Source of the DNA: Histoplasma ohiense
Lineage: Eukaryota > Ascomycota > Eurotiomycetes > Onygenales > Ajellomycetaceae
Assembly: GCA_017607445.1 (NCBI GenBank)
Contig: JAEVHH010000003.1
Coordinates: 5,084,001-5,148,000, forward strand
DNA: 64,000 nucleotides
Reading direction: 5' to 3'
Position 1 is the stretch's first letter; every line of letters begins with the position of its first letter. Positions 1 through 10,035 of the stretch are shown here, piece by piece. The notes beneath the pieces are model-generated. The model worked only from the letters and a program-made list of their open reading frames with translations. It was not told where the DNA came from and did no database searches. The position numbers and the translations under genes were made by a program.

Positions 1-207
1 TTGACAGAAGTTGGTATGAAGAGAAAGTTTAACTCAAGTCAAGATATTTGTCACTATTACTATAGTCAATTGCAAGAAGAAACTGTAAAGAAATTGATGA
101 TGATTAAGTATAAAAAAGAAAAAGAAATTGTTGATAAGAATTCTATTGTGACAGAATTCTCTTTCAATGATATAGTGGAGGAAAAAATTGACTGTGATTG
201 TATATAG
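1..207 (+). CDS. hAT transposase, C-terminal dimerisation region (partial, cut by window edge)
   Basis: An open frame of 68 codons enters from the left edge and stops at 205-207. Residues 2-42 read as the end of a fungal hAT transposase: a VGM-KRKFNSSQDICHYY core followed by LQEETVKKLMMIKYK matches the hAT dimerisation (hATC) pattern, in which a conserved Cys-His-Tyr block is followed by a helix of the type ETIxxLM. The last 25 residues are acidic or lysine-rich and less conserved. The frame has no internal stop although neighbouring elements are full of them, so this copy is less decayed or younger. The catalytic DDE part would lie upstream, outside the window. The downstream terminal inverted repeat at 546 fits a hAT element. 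The family call rests on remembered motif shape. Confidence 0.72.
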   Translation: MTEVGMKRKFNSSQDICHYYYSQLQEETVKKLMMIKYKKEKEIVDKNSIVTEFSFNDIVEEKIDCDCI

Positions 208-546
208 TATTAATGAGCTTGTGAGTGTTACCAATAATTGTTATCAATTGTCATGTATTACATAATCATCAGAATGGGATCAAACTTGAGTTAAAATCAT
301 GATCAGTTCCAGATCATGTTCTTATTTTTCATAGTCAGTCATTTTGCATGAAATAATAAATTTTGTTGATCTTATAATAGTCATATTAGATCTAAATCTG
401 GTTCTTTTACACTTCATTTCTGAAAATTTTGATCTCTTTACACTCTCATTCTGATTCTGGTCCCACTGGAAATCACGCCAAGAAATGGACTGAGACCAAA
501 TCAAATCAAACCAAATGTGAAATTCATGGTCCCACCGGTCAGCCTA
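1..546 (+). mobile_element. 3' part of a hAT DNA transposon
   Basis: The transposase tail (1-207) is followed by about 340 bp of noncoding sequence ending GGTCAGCCTA at 546. Read on the minus strand from 546, this end (TAGGCTGACCGGTGGGACC...) matches the left ends of the two MITEs at 16202 and 42627 over roughly 290 bp. The next 8 bases, GCTATAGA (547-554), sit where the undisturbed relative R2 reads GCTACAGA (around 10990), consistent with an 8-bp hAT target duplication; its partner lies left of the window. The element therefore sits in the gag region of R1. Confidence 0.75.
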
Positions 547-554
547 GCTATAGA

Positions 555-1540
555 TGACTGAATTGCAACAATAACTTGCTGAAATGAGCACTCTCACATT
601 CACTGTTTCTTCTACACCCATGTCTCACAAAAAGCCCTCAAGAGAGAAGCTTTCAATCCTCAATAAATACAAGAGAGATCTAGTACTCTATCTCATATGA
701 AAGTCAAAAACAAACATCAAATTGAACATCAATGAACAAGCAATAGACTCACTATTCAATCAAGTGTGGTATATTCATAGCAGATTGAATGACAACATGT
801 TAGCAAAATTTCAATTCTGAATGAGTCATTGTCAGAATCATCAGCATACATCAGAGCTAGTCTTTCAACAACTCAACTTCCTCTTCCTCAATTCTACACT
901 TCAAGTCAAGATGTTAGACTGACTTAATCAAACTTATCAGATAAATGTTGCATTGACAACTTATCTTTCTGAATTCAATCACAAACTTCTAGAAGCAGAT
1001 GAGCAAGACTGAAATGACACTGTCAAGATCAACATATTATTCAAGAATTTGAACTTTCAGTTGTATAACTGAAGTGTAGAGTGTCTGAAGTTCTCAATAT
1101 ACAGCAAATTCTGCACTGATCTTCATCTGTTGAACAACAATCTGTCTCAGTTCCATGTGCTTCAAAATCACAGAGAATTTCATCAAACAAATATATATAT
1201 CTCAAACCACTCTGCAGCACTCTTCATCTCTGAATCAGAATCAATGAACTGAGTTTCATACATAAACACAAGTCATCTGAGAATTCTCAATGTCTCAGAG
1301 AAGAACATTATCAATCAAATCATCAGAGAAGTCTGCATACACTGCAACAAGTCAGAGCACTTCACAAATCAATATTCAAATGCAATCATCTCAAGTAAAC
1401 CCCTCACACATGTAAACACTGTGTCATCTGTGAATAGGCAAGAACAGGGAAAAGATGAGCTTTCACTCTAAAACACAGACAAAAGCTCAAGAAGTAGAAA
1501 GCTAGCTGAAGATTTGAGTAGAAGATACAAGCAGATACAA
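555..1540 (+). pseudogene. R1 gag remnant with zinc knuckle
   Basis: This stretch corresponds to the nucleocapsid/capsid part of R2 (10903-11990) and R6. A decayed knuckle around 1335-1376 reads CIHCNKSEHFTNQY, that is C-x2-C-x4-H with the last Cys position occupied by Tyr, as expected if TGC/TGT became TAT. Stops are scattered through every frame, mostly TGA at likely Trp or Arg codons. It lies directly upstream of the protease block. The first codons were removed from view by the hAT insertion. Confidence 0.7.
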
Positions 1541-1584
1541 TCATGATCTCTGTCATTGTAAATAGTCTAGTCAATATATGAGCA

Positions 1585-4500
1585 ATGATAGACAGTGATT
1601 TTCTTCATTACACTCTTATAGACACTCAGCTGATTGAGAAGCATAAGCTTCAGTGTATTCTCTTTTTCAAATTATATAAACTCAGTGAATTTCACAGCTT
1701 CAGAGGATCTGCCTTCTATAACATGATAAGATTTAATGTCAATATAGAAGAACACAAGAAAAAGAATGTATATGCATATAAAATACAAAATCTTGAGTAC
1801 AATCTAATGCTCAGTCTATCATGACTCACAGAATTTGAAACCTTGTTGAATGCACACAATCACTGTCTTATTTTCTCAGAAGATGACTGTGTTTACAAGA
1901 AGAACATTGATAGAACCACTGATCTCATTCAAATATCAGCAGAAATATATAAACTACTAACTCATCAAGCATATGAGAAGAAGAACATTCAAGTGTTCAC
2001 TGCTAGCATAGCAGATATAAAAAAAATGTTAGAAAAGTTAGAACTCAAAGATCTCAAGAAATTGCACAAGAAACTATCTGAATTGTACAAAGATCTTGCA
2101 GATGTGTTTGATGAGAAAGAAGCTGAGAAGCTTCTCTCTCATCAAGAATCTGATATAGATCATACAATCAAACTCATTAAAAAAAACAGTAAGAACTCAC
2201 AACCACTCTGAGATTCTCTCTACAGTATATCACATAATGAACTCCTCATTCTACAAAAAATACTCAATGAATTACTAGACAAAGACTTTATTTATATTAG
2301 CAACTCATCCACTGCAGCATCTGTACTATTTACAAAGAAATCAGAAAAAGACTTATGATTCTGTGTTGATTATTGAGAACTCAACAAGATTACATAGAAG
2401 AACTGATATCTTCTTTCACTCATCAATGAAACACTCAAATAGATAGAAAAAACAAAATGATTTATAAAATTTAACATCTCTGCAGTCTTCTACAAGATAA
2501 GAATTAATGAAGATGATGAATGACTAACTATCTTTCATATATGTTACAGATTATATGAATGGATAGTGACTCTCTTTGAATTAGTGAACACTTCAAATAC
2601 ATTTCAGAAATACATTAACTGAGCTCTATGAGATCTGCTCAATGAGATCATCTCAGTATACATGAATGATATCTTGATATTCATCAATGAATCACTCACT
2701 GAGCACTGTAAGCATATACAACAAGTGCTTGACTGTCTACAAAAAGCTGAACTGTAAGTGAACATTGATAAATACAACTTCAAGATCAAGTCTACAATCA
2801 ATCTAGAATTCATCATTGAAGCTGAAAAAGATGTATGCATGGATTCTAAGAAGATGGAAACAATTCTCAACTGAGAGACATCAGTCTCAGTAAAAGAAAT
2901 TAGAAGCTTTCTAGAATTTATCAACTTCTATCAAAGATTCATCAAAGACTTCTTCAATATCATACAATCATTGACAGATCTGATTCAGAAAGACACTGTA
3001 TTTCAATGAACTGATGAAGCAGATACAGCATTCAAAAAGCTGAAATATATATTTACAAATATCTCAATGCTGCAATCATTTGATTCAGATAAGCATACAA
3101 TTCTTGAAACAGATATCTTGAGTTATGTAGTAGATGAGACATTAATACAATACAATAACAAAGATGTTCTACAATCTTGTATCTTCATTTCAAAAAAGAT
3201 GTCATCTGTTGAATGCAACTATGAGATCTACAACAAGAAGCTTCTAGTGATCATACAATGTTTCAAAAAATAAAAGTTCAAACTTATAAATATCAAGAAG
3301 TTTGAGATTGTTACTGATCATAAGAACTTAGAATACTTCACAATCATTCATAAGCTCATCAAGAGACATATGCATTGATCATTGTTTCTTAACTGTTTTT
3401 CATTCACAATTTGTTATCAATCTGAAGTAGAGAACATTTTTGCAGATGCTCTGTCTCATCAAAAACAAGATATATCATCTGATGACTTAGATGACAGATG
3501 AAAACACTGAGAGTATCAGTTAATCAATCTCACAATTATAGAAAGTTCTACACAATCAGACAAACTCTGTATACACATCAATCAGTTCTGAGCTCAAGAA
3601 CCCTCATTCAAAGAACAATGAAGACTAGCAGCAGAAGCAGATGAATTCTGACAGCAAGTCATCAAAGTCATACAAAATAAAACATCTCAATTCCCCACAG
3701 ATGTATACTCAAGAACAGATATCTCAGCATATTCAATCAACAATAACAATCATTTACATTTTCAAAATAGATGATGAATCTTCAATTCAGAATCTTTACA
3801 AACATGAATCATACAAGAAATTCATGACTTGCTGATGACTGAGCACTCAGAACATGAAATCATGTACAACATCATTGTTCAAAAATTCTACTGATCAGAT
3901 ATGTTGAAAGACATACATCAGTTTGTACACAACTGTGATTGCTGTGGCTCAGTGACAGCATAATATGAATATCAAAAAGAGATGCTGAAGCCTCTATTTA
4001 TCTTCAACTGAATTTGATGCAATATAGCTATTGATTTTGCAGTTTTCTTATTCAAAAGCAGAGATTCTACAAACATTCTAATCATTGTCAATCAACTCAG
4101 TAAGAATGTAATACTACAGCTCTGTGATAAAATGAATACTGAAGTAGTTACAGATGTCTTTATCAGAAGCCTGTTCTATCATATACACAGTCTGTCTTCA
4201 TTCATTGTATCAGATAGAGACAGTCAATTCATCAGCACACTCTGAGCCTGCATATGTCAATTATTAAGAATCAAACAAAAGTTATCAACAGTGTATCACT
4301 CAGAGACTGATAGAGCTATCAAGAGAATGATATAAACAGTAAAAAACATTCTTTATAAATTCTGTAATTACACACAAGACAACTGAAGCAATCTGCTGTT
4401 ATATACTGAGATTGTGATTAACAGTTAAGATTTTACTACAATAGATATAAGCTCATTCTTTCTTCTATATAGATACAATCTAGAGATTCTGAACTTCTCT

Positions 4501-5083
4501 GAAACTTCTCAAGAAACTGTGTACATTTGCAGCTTCATACAGACAGCAGAGAATATCATGAGCAAGCTGAAGAAAGCTCACAAATAAGCAGAAGCTTCAA
4601 TGATCAGCACTCAGTAAAATTATAAGAATCAAGCAAATATCAGAAGAAATTCTGCAACTCAATATTATATAGAAAACAAAGTCTGACTGAATCTCAAGAA
4701 CATAAGAACAGATCACTTCTCATATACACTAGATTATCATCACATCAAATATACAGTGAAGAAAGTACTAGACACACACAATTATCAACTCAACACTCTA
4801 TCTGACATTCACAACATCTTTCATATAAATCTGCTCTGACTCACAGCTGAGAATCCATTCCCCTCACAGAGAATCTTCAATTGACAGTCACTCATCATTG
4901 TAGAAGAAGACAACAAACTCAAATGAGAAATCAAAACAATTCTTGACAATAGAATCAATCATCATCATCATGAATATCTCATCAAATGAATAGAATACAA
5001 TTGTTCAATCTGAGAATCTGCATCTGTCTTGAAGAACATCACTGCTCTAGACATCTATAAATTCTCACTCACTTCAGTAGAGA
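1585..5083 (+). pseudogene. R1 pol remnant: protease, RT, RNase H, integrase, chromodomain
   Basis: The order is that of a chromovirus. Protease begins at 1585 with IDSD (the family form in R2 is IDSG), so the catalytic Asp-Ser-Gly has lost its Gly. RT contains VYMNDILIF at 2656-2682, where an active enzyme has YxDD. RNase H includes LETDI near 3100 and SSVECNYEIYNKKLL near 3205-3245. Integrase follows from about 3840 with an HHCC-like block, a D in AIDFAVF (about 4030) and SDRDSQF (about 4210). The chromodomain lies near 4915-5070. Open stretches survive at 1585-1824, 1843-2211, 3067-3273 and 3641-3835. Stops occur mainly where Trp or Arg is expected. It cannot make a working polyprotein. 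Confidence 0.82.
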
Positions 5084-5209
5084 GGGATAATGTGATGGAT
5101 TAGTATTTATTAATAATTAATTTATACAATCAACTTCTCTTCTGCACTCACTTGTTTCTGACTGTTGTGACTTTGTGTAACTCTCAATGTTCTTTCACTT
5201 CATGCTCTG

Positions 5210-6227
5210 GGCTGCGAAGTCCGACTCTGCCACCTCCTCGTGGTGCAGCCTGGTAACATCATCTAGTGATGATGGCCAAGAGCAGAGCGGTTGTTATGAG
5301 TGTCTGATTCTTAGTGAACTCAGCATTCATTGGCCTTCAGGCCTTGATCTTTGCTCCCTGCGAGCAATCGCCCTGCCTCCGCCCTGCCTCTGCTCTCTGT
5401 GAGCAATCGTCCTGCCGCTGCTCACTACGAGCAATCGCCCTGCTTCCGCCCTGCCTCTGCTCCCTGCGAGCAATCACCCTGCCGCTGCTCGCTACGAGCA
5501 ATCGCCCTGCTGCTGCTCCCTGCGAGCAATCGCCCTGCTTCCGCCCTGCCTCTGCTCCCTGCGAGCAATCACCCTGCCGCTGCTCACTACGAGCAATCGC
5601 CCTGCCGCTGCTCCCTACGAGCAATCGCCCTGCCGCTGCTCCCTGCGAGCAATCGCCCTGCCGCTGCTCCCTACGAGCAATCGCCCTGCCGCTGCTCCCT
5701 GCGAGCAATCACCCTGCCACTGCTCGCTACGAGCAATCGCCCTGCCGCTGCTCCCTGCGAGCAATCACCCTGCCACTGCTCGCTACGAGCAATCGCCCTG
5801 CTGCTGCTCCCTGCGAGCAATCGCCCTGCTGCTGCTCCCTGCGAGCAATCACCCTGCCGCTGCTCCCTGCGAGCAATCACCCTGCCTCCGCTCTGCCTCT
5901 GCTCTCTGTGAGCAATCGCTCTGCCGCTGCTCCCTGCGAGCAATCATCCTACTACTGCTCACTCCGAGCAATCACCCTGCCGTAGCACTTGTGTGCTTTG
6001 ATTATCTTTACCATGAATGGCCATACGTCGGGCCAGAAGTGGATGAACAGTCTATATAGACTGAGTCTTCTCAAGAGTTGCTATCTGAATCCTGTGTCTA
6101 TCATTACTGTGTATATAGAGATTTCTCCAGCATAGCACGTCTCCATGCCCTTCGGGAGGCTTCTGAAACACGGGCGCTGCCCGTGTTTTCTCCAGGATGT
6201 TAAACCAATACAAACAAACAAACAAAA
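5210..6227 (+). mobile_element. LINE-D: short, recent Tad-like LINE or LINE-tailed non-autonomous copy
   Basis: It is flanked by TCACTTCATGCTCTG at 5195-5209 and 6228-6242 (15-bp TSD). The last 220 bp (about 6010-6227) match the 3' ends of LINE-A, B and C, ending GATGTTAAACCAATACAAAC and a (CAAA)n tail. Unlike those copies it is rich in CpG and GG/CC, so it largely escaped the C-to-T decay. The upstream 800 bp do not match the long LINEs, so it is either a 5'-truncated member of another family sharing the tail, or a non-autonomous element. No RT sequence is present. Confidence 0.85.
5347..5990 (+). repeat. 28-bp GC-rich minisatellite inside LINE-D
   Basis: About 22 units of the form GAGCAATCGCCCTGCCGCTG plus CTCCCTGC, with some units carrying a 14-bp extra TTCCGCCCTGCCTC. 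CpG is kept in most units. Apparent reading frames on both strands (Ala/Pro/Leu/Arg-rich) are a by-product of the repeat. Confidence 0.93.
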
Positions 6228-6720
6228 TCACTTCATGCTCTGCACTCATATAGTTTCTAACAATTCTTCTGTATAACTCTTAATGTTCTTTCACTTCATG
6301 CTCTGCACTTGCAAAGTCTCTAACAATTCTTTCATATAGCTTCTAACATTCTCTCACTCTGTGTTTCACATTCATATAGTCTCTAACAATTCTTTCATAT
6401 AGCTTCTAACATTCTTTCACTTCATGTTCTGCATTCATATAGTCTCTAATGATTCTTTCATATAGTTCTCAATGATTCTCTCATCTCACACTCTGTATTT
6501 ATATAGTTTCTAATGATTCTTCTGTGTAGCTCTTAATGTTCTTCTGCTCCATGCTTCACTATGAAGCAGCTTCTGATATTCTTTCACTCTGAACTTTTCT
6601 CTATAAAAACTCTCTTCATACAATCTTTTCTTCTGATTTCTTTTCTCTTTCTTTCCTTAATCAATTTGTAATCTGTAATTAGAATAGTATCAAATCGTTA
6701 ATCGAAGTACACCCATTACA

Positions 6721-6887
6721 ATAACATAGTGTAACTAATCACTAAGAAAGAAAAGAAAGAGAAAGAAGATGTGTGAAATACATACATTGATATATATATA
6801 CATATAGAAATAGCAATAGTGAGAGTATAATGGAAAGAGATAAGAATAAATGAAGATAATAAGAAAATAATAAACAAATGCATTACA
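6721..6887 (-). repeat. Truncated 3' LTR of G (S-type LTR)
   Basis: Matches the solo LTR at 60806-61068 from ATAACATAG to GCATTACA. Read on the minus strand it begins TGTAATGCAT at 6887. R1 inserted after the distal part, so only 167 bp remain. The sequence next to it (6888-6905) reads on the minus strand as a purine run, AAAAAAGAGAGAC, immediately before TGTAATG, which is the place of a polypurine tract. Confidence 0.78.
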
Positions 6888-8511
6888 ATTGTCTCTCTTT
6901 TTTATAAGAGCTGCTCTCAGTGATTGTATAGATTGCTTGCTAGTAGATAATTGCATTTTCATATTGTAAGTGCTGTTTGTTGATAGCAGTGTATTAATTG
7001 TGTCCTCTAGATAGCTTGTATATGTGTTGTTATTGATTTCTTAATAAGATGAAATTGATGGATTCTTTGATTGTCAGAGATTGTGTGCAGAGAAGCAAAA
7101 AAAATTTCTTTTTTTTTGAAGATTTCTTTTCTATTTTAACTTGATCATTATCAAACTTCTTACTCTTCTGCTGTGATTTTCTCATTTCTAATTTAATAAA
7201 GATTTTTAAATTTTCATTGATTCTTCTTTCTTTCTCTTTTTTCAAAATGAGCTTTCTCAGTTATTCTGATTTCAAGTAAGTTGTTTCTTGAATACTTATC
7301 ACATATTATTGCTGATGTTCCTTGTCAGTGATGTTATTAGTGTGATTATGTGTGTCACTAGCTTGTTTTTATATAGCATCATTCACTGTTCACTTGTTAT
7401 ATTGCTCTAGCTCTAATCACATGATGCACAACAGTCAGATTTTATATGAACATTGTGCTCTCAAGTTGAGAGATGTTGATTTTTGATGTGTGTTGAGATC
7501 AAATACTCAGAAGCATTGTGAGACTTATATCTCTGTAGAAAAATTCTACAAATTTATAAATAATTCTCTTTAATTTTTATTTTCTTTTTCTTTTTCTTCA
7601 AATTTATTTCTGAATAGATAGTAGTGTTTTTAGCAATGTTGATATACTGATAATGATACTAGATATATGATATATCTCTTCTGAGACATATTATGTATAA
7701 ATGAGTGTTTATCTTCACAGAGATGACAGCTGAAGAGAATATAGTCAGTCACAAAAATTATCTTCATTGTTTAGTTAAACAATTGAATGTATTTTATCTG
7801 ATGATGCTGTCTGCTTAGAGCAGAGCAGAGATGAATGCTTTATAATTTCAGCACTGAGCAGTGACTGAGTCTGCAGAGATGCAGATTTTGAAGACAGTGA
7901 TTGTATCTGATTCTTTCAGAGCAGAGATGTTAGAGAAAGAGAAGAATATAAAAGTTTTGAAAATGATGAACTTCAAAAGTTCAATGATGAAGAGATTGAT
8001 TGAAGAGAGATTGATGAGAGAGAAGTTAATTGAAGAGTCAATGAAGAAAATTATAGAGATGCTGATGACTGCAGCAGTGTCTGTAATATCTGCTTTTTTT
8101 GTCAATTTATCACTGATATCTGTGAAGCAGAGAAAGAGAGTGCCTCAGACAGTGAAAAAGTGAAAGAAAAAAATGAGAAGAAATATATTTCTTCATTGAA
8201 TATATCAGAAAATGAATAGATTGATGAAGAAGAGAAAAAGTGAGAAGATAAATATTTTGTAAAATAGATATTTATCTATATCTCTGCACTCAAAATAAAT
8301 GCTGATAATATACAAGTATCAGAAGAAGTATTGAGTGAGAGTGATAGAGAGAGAAAATAAAAAAAATGATGAAAAAAAAAAGAGAAAGTAAGAGATGAAA
8401 AATGAGATGAAAATAAATGAATTGAAGATCTTTAGATTTTTCTTAGAATCTGTTTTCTTTGTTTTTTTCTTACTTATATTTTTTAATTTTTTTTTTTTGT
8501 ATTTATTATAC
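6888..8511 (-). other. 3' region of G between pol and LTR
   Basis: Very AT-rich DNA with long A/T and purine/pyrimidine runs. On the minus strand only low-complexity Lys/Asn-rich frames appear (7030-7245, 8319-8609). Apart from the purine run at 6888-6905 and the plus-strand frame at 7861-8163, I see nothing identifiable here. Confidence 0.5.
7861..8163 (+). CDS. Hypothetical antisense ORF in the 3' region of G
   Basis: A 100-codon frame on the strand opposite G's pol. The product is charged and helical: residues about 22-70 are rich in Glu, Lys and Met with an arginine/glutamate-rich repeat (RLIEERLMREKLIEESMKK), which could form a coiled coil, then a short hydrophobic stretch (MTAAVSVISAFFVNLSL). 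A plus-strand frame can be followed upstream to about 7720 across stops. I do not recognise the family. It matters mainly because H also has a plus-strand frame at the same place (61362-62294). It may be a chance frame in purine-rich DNA. Confidence 0.3.
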   Translation: MTESAEMQILKTVIVSDSFRAEMLEKEKNIKVLKMMNFKSSMMKRLIEERLMREKLIEESMKKIIEMLMTAAVSVISAFFVNLSLISVKQRKRVPQTVKK

Positions 8512-9240
8512 TCAAATTGAATTTTTTTCTTTTTCTCTTTTCTCTGATAAAATCCTTCTAAAAAGAATGTATTTGATTGAAGTTTGAGTGAGATTTGTAT
8601 TTCTAGCATTTTTCAATTTAAAATTTACACTTCTGATGTCTTTCAACTTGATATTTATGCTTTTGATGTTTGAAAGTATGTTGATTTTGTATTTGTCATT
8701 CATTTTCTTATTCAAGAAAGATTTTGAATGTCTGAGTGTTCAATATATTTTCTTTCAGTTCTTATATATCATCACTAGAACTTCAATCTGTTTATCTTAT
8801 AAGATATTTCAGAGATTTGTTTTTTTGTTGTTGTTTTTCAAGAATTTCTTCAATTTGATATTTTTTTTCATTATCAATAAGTTCTGATTCTGATTCTGAT
8901 AGAGCTTCATTTCTGTGGTTGTATAACTTCAATAAAAATATATAGAATATAGAATGAATGCTTCTATATGAAGATGACAGTTCTAATTTGTACACTTGTT
9001 TTTCAATGATATTCAGAATCTTAAAGAGTTCAATATATTTATAATCAAGTTTGCAAACTGAGTGTAACAATTGAAGATTTTTTGTATTGAGTATGATATA
9101 GTCATTTATTTTAAATTGTTGAGATCTATATTTTATATTATAATAGATTTTCTGTGCTTGTTGCATCTTTTGTAGATTCTCAATAAGCTTATGATGTGTT
9201 TCCTCAATATGTTTCACACAGCTAGCAGCATGTATGGCAA
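8512..9240 (-). pseudogene. G integrase C-terminus, chromodomain and tail
   Basis: The open part, 9217-8792, starts KHIEETHHKLIENLQKMQQ, the usual region after the integrase core, and runs into a chromodomain: YQIEEILEKQQQKNKSLKYL, then IR with the expected Trp codons now TAA or TGA, and a DDI-x-ELKENI block at about 8780-8730. A Lys/Asn-rich tail continues to 8512. The loss of Trp codons is what G-to-A change of TGG would give. The upstream half of the integrase continues at 9644-9820 across the SINE. G is a chromodomain gypsy element, as are R and H, but its sequence is distinct. Confidence 0.8.
9225..9240. repeat. SINE target-site duplication, left copy
   Basis: GCAGCATGTATGGCAA; identical 16-mer at 9628-9643 on the other side of the SINE. 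Confidence 0.9.
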
Positions 9241-9627
9241 TTATTATTATTATTATTCTTCCGTTATACTCGTATGCAAGCAGCGCTTATGACGAGTCCT
9301 TGTGTGATGTTAAATACAGGCAAGAGTTGGTTATACCGGAGGAATGCTTAGTGTTGAACAGCGCCAAGAATAACAAGAACATAGGAAAATTAATGAAAGA
9401 CAGAATTGGTACATGCAATACAGGTTTCCAGCCCAGAAACAATAAGCTAAATCAGGTAGTAGGTCCGCCTGAAGGTATCTACTTGGCAAGTTCACATCCC
9501 ATTATTTTAGGAGCTGAGAAGTTGGCTCCGGAAGTAATGTTGTCCCCTGTGGGTTTCGAACCCACGCACCCTGGGTCCCCACGCCAAGGCGCTACCTGGT
9601 GGCCGCATTACCCATTCGGCCACCGGG
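9241..9627 (-). mobile_element. tRNA-headed SINE inserted in the integrase gene of G
   Basis: A 387-bp insert between perfect 16-bp duplications. On the minus strand the head (9627 to about 9538) is tRNA-like: box A-like TGGCCGAATGGG at 9622-9611 and a perfect box B GGTTCGAAACC at 9562-9552, with the T-arm GTGGG/CCCAC intact. The spacing and long variable region resemble a Ser/Leu-type tRNA, but acceptor pairing is imperfect, so it is not a working tRNA gene. A 280-bp body of unknown origin follows, ending in an (AAT)n tail at 9257-9241. Base composition is ordinary, with CpG present, unlike the decayed host element. Pol III would transcribe it; a LINE RT in trans would move it. Confidence 0.87.
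9552..9622 (-). promoter_or_regulatory. Internal Pol III promoter of the SINE (boxes A and B)
   Basis: Box B at 9552-9562 is a perfect match to GGTTCGAnnCC; box A at 9611-9622 is close to TRGCnnAGYnGG, with one A for G. The order and spacing are right for transcription on the minus strand. Confidence 0.8.
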
Positions 9628-9643
9628 GCAGCATGTATGGCAA
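9628..9643. repeat. SINE target-site duplication, right copy
   Basis: GCAGCATGTATGGCAA, identical to 9225-9240. Removing the SINE and one copy rejoins the integrase frame of G. Confidence 0.9.
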
Positions 9644-9820
9644 CTGGTTGTGATGATTTGCTGATATTAATTTTCAAATCAGATTGATATCCCATTAAGG
9701 CTTCTGCAGATGCCATTTCAGTAGAGACATGTTGAGAGATATTGTAAACAAACTGCACTAACAGTAGTCAGCATACTCAGTCATCTTGAGGATAGTTGAT
9801 AAAGCATTGAAGATAATGTT
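9644..9820 (-). pseudogene. G integrase core, distal part
   Basis: The minus strand reads YPQDDW-like and QFVYNISQHVSTEMASAEAL, then MGYQSDL, the well-known block after the catalytic Glu in gypsy integrases (AYNxSxHSSTGxTPFEAxYGY). Two Trp codons upstream are TGA. It joins 9240 and below once the SINE is removed. The rest of the integrase, including the zinc finger and the catalytic D, D and E, is missing between here and 10036, so G lost roughly 1 kb at the LTR debris. Confidence 0.8.
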
Positions 9821-9941
9821 TGTAATGCACTCGTTTATTATTTCCTTATTATCTTCGCTTATTCTTACCTCTTTCCATTATACTCTCGCTACCGCTATTT
9901 CTATATGTATATATATATATTGATGTATGTATTTCGCACAT
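9821..9941 (+). repeat. S-type LTR fragment, plus orientation
   Basis: Begins TGTAATGCACTCG and follows the reverse complement of the solo LTR at 60806-61068 for about 121 bp, up to TTTCGCACA, then stops. It keeps CpGs. Its orientation is opposite to G's own LTR, so it comes from a second S-type insertion. Confidence 0.75.
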
Positions 9942-10035
9942 TGTAAGAGATGGTTGTAGGTATAATTATGAGAGTAGTGTGAAGTACGCATGTAGGATGT
10001 TAAGAAGATAGCAATCTCTATTATTCAAAGCTAAT
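9942..10035 (-). repeat. 94-bp end of an H-type LTR
   Basis: TGTAAGAGATGG...CAAAGCTAAT matches 47299-47392 with a few C/T and G/A differences. At 47299 it forms the distal end of the H LTR. Here it abuts the S-type fragment on one side and G's RNase H on the other, without a visible target duplication. Confidence 0.7.

Larger units (their letters stand above)
547..6720 (+). mobile_element. R1: Ty3/gypsy chromodomain LTR retrotransposon, 5' end outside window
   Basis: It is collinear with R2 (10182-15876) from gag through to the 3' LTR. The 3' LTR ends CCATTACA at 6720, and the next bases ATAAC (6721-6725) are the expected 5-bp target inside the LTR of G. The 5' LTR and leader lie left of the window, beyond the hAT insertion. 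The 3' LTR carries LINE-D. Coding frames are broken by many TGA, TAA and TAG codons. Confidence 0.85.
5091..6720 (+). repeat. R1 3' LTR, split by LINE-D
   Basis: It starts TGTGATGGAT and ends CCATTACA. Removing LINE-D and one copy of its 15-bp duplication leaves 597 bp, exactly the length of both R3 LTRs. The part from 6243 to about 6590 is built of repeated 63-bp units with the theme CATATAGTCTCTAACAATTC then TTTCACTTCATGCTCTGC. The self-priming site AATCAATTTGTAA lies at about 6660. Confidence 0.88.

Noticed and set aside
5314..5985. Long open frames of up to 223 codons on both strands
   Set aside because: They lie over the 28-bp minisatellite; since 28 is not a multiple of 3, all frames cycle through the same unit and stay open on both strands. 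No start context or domain.
6010..6227. A stand-alone SINE made of the last 220 bp of LINE-D
   Set aside because: The 15-bp duplication places the 5' boundary at 5210, so the array and tail moved together as one unit.
8319..8887. Lys/Asn/Phe-rich open frames on both strands
   Set aside because: Low-complexity A/T runs at the end of G pol; only the chromodomain-linked minus frame has support.
9538..9627. A tRNA gene (Ser/Leu-like)
   Set aside because: Box A, box B and T-arm are good, but the acceptor stem mispairs at several positions and no sound anticodon stem is found. The unit is flanked by a 16-bp duplication together with an (AAT)n tail, so it is the head of a SINE.
9234..9653. 140-codon ORF on the plus strand
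   Set aside because: It coincides with the antisense of the SINE and its duplications; no start signal and no domain.
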